DNA from: Sphingobacteriaceae bacterium
GTDB lineage: Bacteria; Bacteroidota; Bacteroidia; Sphingobacteriales; Sphingobacteriaceae
Reading direction: 5' to 3'
Length of the DNA stretch: 7,717 nt
Assembly (NCBI GenBank): GCA_947478315.1
Contig: CANJWF010000051.1
Location: 1 to 7,717 of the forward strand
This document shows positions 5,973 through 7,717 of this stretch, piece after piece. The notes beneath the pieces were generated by a model. It was not told the origin of the DNA and searched no databases. It saw nothing but the letters and a program-made list of their open reading frames with translations. The stretch's first letter is position 1; the number at the start of each line of letters is the position of its first letter. A program made the position numbers and the translations under genes.

Positions 5973-6659
5973 TTATTGCATCATTACAAACTGGACTAAA
6001 TTTGCGCCCATTTTTAGTGCTTTTTCTCTAGTCTGGGGAGTATCTTCGGGATAAGTACCTAAATCTTCCCATCCATTACCTAAATCACATTCATAGGTAT
6101 AGAAACAAACTAACCTACCTTCAAAAAACAAACCAAATCCTTGCGGACGCTTACCATCATGTTCATGTACTTTCGGTAACCCATTAAACTTATATTTTTG
6201 ATTAAAAATAGGATGAGTAGGTGGCAATTCTACAAATTCTAATTCAGGGAACACCTTTTTCATTTGCGGTCGAATAAACTTATCCAATCCATAGTTATCA
6301 TCTATGTGCAAAAAACCACCTGCTAATAAATATTGACGCAAATTTTTAGCTTCTTGATTTGAAAATACCACATTTCCATGCCCTGTAGCATACACAAATG
6401 GGTAATTAAAAAGCTCTACACTACCAACTTCTACCACCGCCTCATTTTCGTCGAAATTAGTATTGATATTTTTGTTGCAAAACTGTATTAAATTGGGGAG
6501 AGCTGTACGATTTGCATACCAATCACCGCCACCGCCGTATTTTAGTTTTGCCATTTTATAGGCAGGTTCCGCAGCCATTAAATTTATTCCAATACCCCCC
6601 AAAAAAAAACATAAAACGGCTGCGATTTTTGTTTTTGAAAAATTTTGACGAACAATCAT
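5973..6659 (-). CDS. DUF4159 domain-containing secreted protein
   Basis: This 228-aa protein starts with a signal peptide: a basic n-region (to Lys11), hydrophobic core IAAVLCFFLGGIGINLM (12-28) and probable cleavage near Ala29-Ala30 before EPAY. The mature part fits DUF4159, a conserved family with a glutamine-amidotransferase/flavodoxin-like fold and unknown function. Visible family blocks are YGGGGDWYANRTALPNL (41-57), YPFVYATGHGNVVFS (86-100), LLAGGFLHIDDNYG (111-124), ELPPTHPIF (144-152) and GLFFEGRLVCFYTYECDLG (176-194) followed by GW. No clear catalytic Cys-His-Glu triad is visible, so a binding role is more likely than amidotransfer; that is inference. The ATG overlaps the rsmE stop by 4 bp, so the two are translationally coupled. 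A T9-G6 tract sits inside the signal peptide coding sequence (6595-6609). An export signal on a protein coupled to a cytosolic rRNA methylase makes a direct partnership unlikely. Confidence 0.9.
   Translation of the reverse strand: MIVRQNFSKTKIAAVLCFFLGGIGINLMAAEPAYKMAKLKYGGGGDWYANRTALPNLIQFCNKNINTNFDENEAVVEVGSVELFNYPFVYATGHGNVVFSNQEAKNLRQYLLAGGFLHIDDNYGLDKFIRPQMKKVFPELEFVELPPTHPIFNQKYKFNGLPKVHEHDGKRPQGFGLFFEGRLVCFYTYECDLGNGWEDLGTYPEDTPQTREKALKMGANLVQFVMMQ
6595..6609 (-). repeat. T9-G6 homopolymer tract in the DUF4159 signal-peptide coding region
   Basis: On the plus strand C6 (6595-6600) is followed directly by A9 (6601-6609). On the coding strand this reads nine T then six G, encoding part of CFFLGG in the signal peptide core. 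The current length keeps the gene in frame. Adjacent homopolymers early in a gene are slippage-prone and can switch expression on and off; whether that happens here is inference. Confidence 0.7.
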
Positions 6660-7384
6660 TTCTCGGAATTTTCAGTTATTCTATTTAACAAATTCACCTC
6701 CATACAAGCCTCTAAACCTGCTGTTTCTGTTCTCAAACGATTAAATCCCAAACTAATCGGTTTGCATCCTATTTGGAATGCTTCTTTTAATTCGTTTTCA
6801 GAAAAATCGCCTTCAGGTCCAATCAAAATCAAATATTGAGACTGTAATTCGATCAGTTGATTCAAAAAAAACCTTTCTCCATCCGCACAATGGGCTATAA
6901 ATGTTTGACCAATAAAAGATGTTTGCAACAACGAGCGTAAAGTCGTCATTGAATTCAATTTAGGATGATACGCTCTAAGCGATTGTTTCATGGCTGACGT
7001 GATAACCTTAAGTAAACGGTCAACTCGTATTTCTTTTCTTTCTGAACGTTCGCAAAGAAGTGGCGTTATTTCGTGAACACCCAATTCAGTGGCTTTTTCC
7101 AAAAACCATTCGAAACGTTCTATATTCTTAGGGGGAGCAATGGCTATGTGTAAATAATAATTGCCATTACGCTGTTGTAAGCGATAATTTCGTATTTGTA
7201 AGATTGCTTTTTTAGGATGAGCATCCTGTATTTTGGCATCGTACCACCCACCAACACCATCTACTAACACTACATCGTCCCCTGTCGATAAACGCAACAC
7301 ACGCACGCAATGCTTACTTTCTTCTTCACTAAGTATATAACTGGTTTGCGTAAAACTGATATCAGGTGTATAAAAGATATGCAT
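6656..7384 (-). CDS. rsmE: RsmE, 16S rRNA (uracil-1498-N3)-methyltransferase
   Basis: This 242-aa protein is typical RsmE length. RsmE methylates N3 of U1498 (E. coli numbering) in helix 44 of 16S rRNA near the decoding centre, using S-adenosylmethionine, and acts as a dimer on assembled 30S subunits. The N-terminal PUA-like part holds HCVRVLRLSTGDDV (25-38). The SPOUT domain follows with EKATELGVHEITPLL (96-110), the RNA-binding-like MKQSLRAYHP (132-141), and the deep-trefoil-knot SAM-binding segments LIGPEGDFSENEL (187-199) and LGFNRLRTETAGLEA (212-226). The last motif has AGLEA where many relatives have AAL or AAI, a mild variation. The ATG at 7384 matches the conserved N-terminus. The CorC-type gene ends 44 bp upstream and is probably in the same operon; DUF4159 follows with an ATGA overlap. 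Confidence 0.95.
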   Translation of the reverse strand: MHIFYTPDISFTQTSYILSEEESKHCVRVLRLSTGDDVVLVDGVGGWYDAKIQDAHPKKAILQIRNYRLQQRNGNYYLHIAIAPPKNIERFEWFLEKATELGVHEITPLLCERSERKEIRVDRLLKVITSAMKQSLRAYHPKLNSMTTLRSLLQTSFIGQTFIAHCADGERFFLNQLIELQSQYLILIGPEGDFSENELKEAFQIGCKPISLGFNRLRTETAGLEACMEVNLLNRITENSEK

Positions 7385-7428
7385 GATTAATTGACATTTA
7401 AGCGAAAGAAAAAATCATTCACAATAAA

Positions 7429-7717
7429 TTAACGAGTATCTTTTTGGTCTTCAGGCAACAATGTCAATTCAAATTTGACAGATTCAATATTTTGATTTGA
7501 TTTTTTTAAAACTGTCAATAAATATCCCTGATAATGAATTTGCTCTCCCACCTCAGGTATTTTTTCAAAAACAGCACTTGCCATACCAGATATGGTATCA
7601 TAATCTTGGTTTTCAGGCAAATCATGAGGCAAATACTCATTTACATCATGAATAGTGGCTGCTGCATTTACGACAAACTCGGTATCTGTTAGTCGCTCCA
7701 CAATAGGTTTTTCCTCA
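7429..7717 (-). CDS. CorC/HlyC (CNNM-type) family protein, C-terminal domain only (N-terminus beyond the right edge)
   Basis: The frame is open to the right edge and gives 95 C-terminal residues before the TAA stop. A GTG at 7699-7701 is an internal valine codon (context EEKPIVERL), not the start. The segment is the CorC_HlyC transporter-associated domain: ERLTDTEFVVNAAATIHDVN, then EYLPHDLPENQDYDTISG, then EKIPEVGEQIHYQGYLLTVL and a strand ending IESVKFELTLLPEDQ. In full-length proteins this domain follows a CNNM/DUF21 membrane domain and a CBS pair. Such proteins are implicated in magnesium or cobalt efflux, and in some Bacteroidota in gliding (GldE). The membrane and CBS parts would lie outside the window, so neither transport role nor GldE identity can be decided. 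It is upstream of rsmE on the same strand, 44 bp away. Confidence 0.85.
   Translation of the reverse strand, partial: EEKPIVERLTDTEFVVNAAATIHDVNEYLPHDLPENQDYDTISGMASAVFEKIPEVGEQIHYQGYLLTVLKKSNQNIESVKFELTLLPEDQKDTR

Noticed and set aside
7429..7701. A complete 90-aa gene starting at GTG 7701
   Set aside because: The frame continues open to the window edge upstream, and the sequence is the typical C-terminal domain of the CorC/HlyC family, so the GTG is an internal valine.

Overview
The window reads as a compact, AT-rich stretch of a Bacteroidota chromosome. Evidence for this is the Bacteroidota-style YebC N-terminus (MGRAFEFRK), a BshA bacillithiol glycosyltransferase, a bacterial GH3 adenylating enzyme, a DUF4159 protein, A/T-rich start regions with no Shine-Dalgarno sequence, and a perfect TAnnTTTG-type -7 element. 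I cannot fix the order or genus from the sequence alone.

Layout. Left block, minus strand: bshA (920-2065) is followed downstream by a patatin-like phospholipase (1-865) that runs off the left edge. A 618-bp gene-free divergent region (2066-2683) comes next. It holds several inverted repeats, a 14-bp perfect palindrome and one good Bacteroidota promoter-like pair, but no convincing gene. Centre block, plus strand: a tight operon of yebC (2684-3403), a 90-aa uncharacterised protein (3400-3672), lptB (3696-4460) and a GH3-family acyl-adenylating enzyme (4457-5968). Two of its three junctions are 4-bp ATGA start/stop overlaps. Right block, minus strand and convergent: a CorC/HlyC (CNNM-type) protein fragment (7429-7717, running off the right edge), rsmE (7384 to 6656) and a secreted DUF4159 protein (6659 to 5973). 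The last two are also joined by an ATGA overlap. The GH3 and DUF4159 stop codons are 4 bp apart.

Functional reading. Most genes are housekeeping: low-molecular-weight thiol synthesis (BshA), translation-related functions (YebC/TACO1 family, RsmE), lipopolysaccharide export (LptB) and a membrane ion-transport/CBS-type protein (CorC/HlyC). The less understood genes are the 90-aa protein, the GH3 enzyme translationally coupled to lptB, and DUF4159. These are conserved-looking genes without a settled role in bacteria.

No mobile element, CRISPR array, rRNA or tRNA was seen, and I found no clear undescribed defence or mobile system. The points most worth checking are the large divergent intergenic region with its palindromes and possible non-coding transcript, the homopolymer tracts near the 5' ends of the patatin and DUF4159 genes, and the coupling of GH3 and a small unknown protein to lptB.
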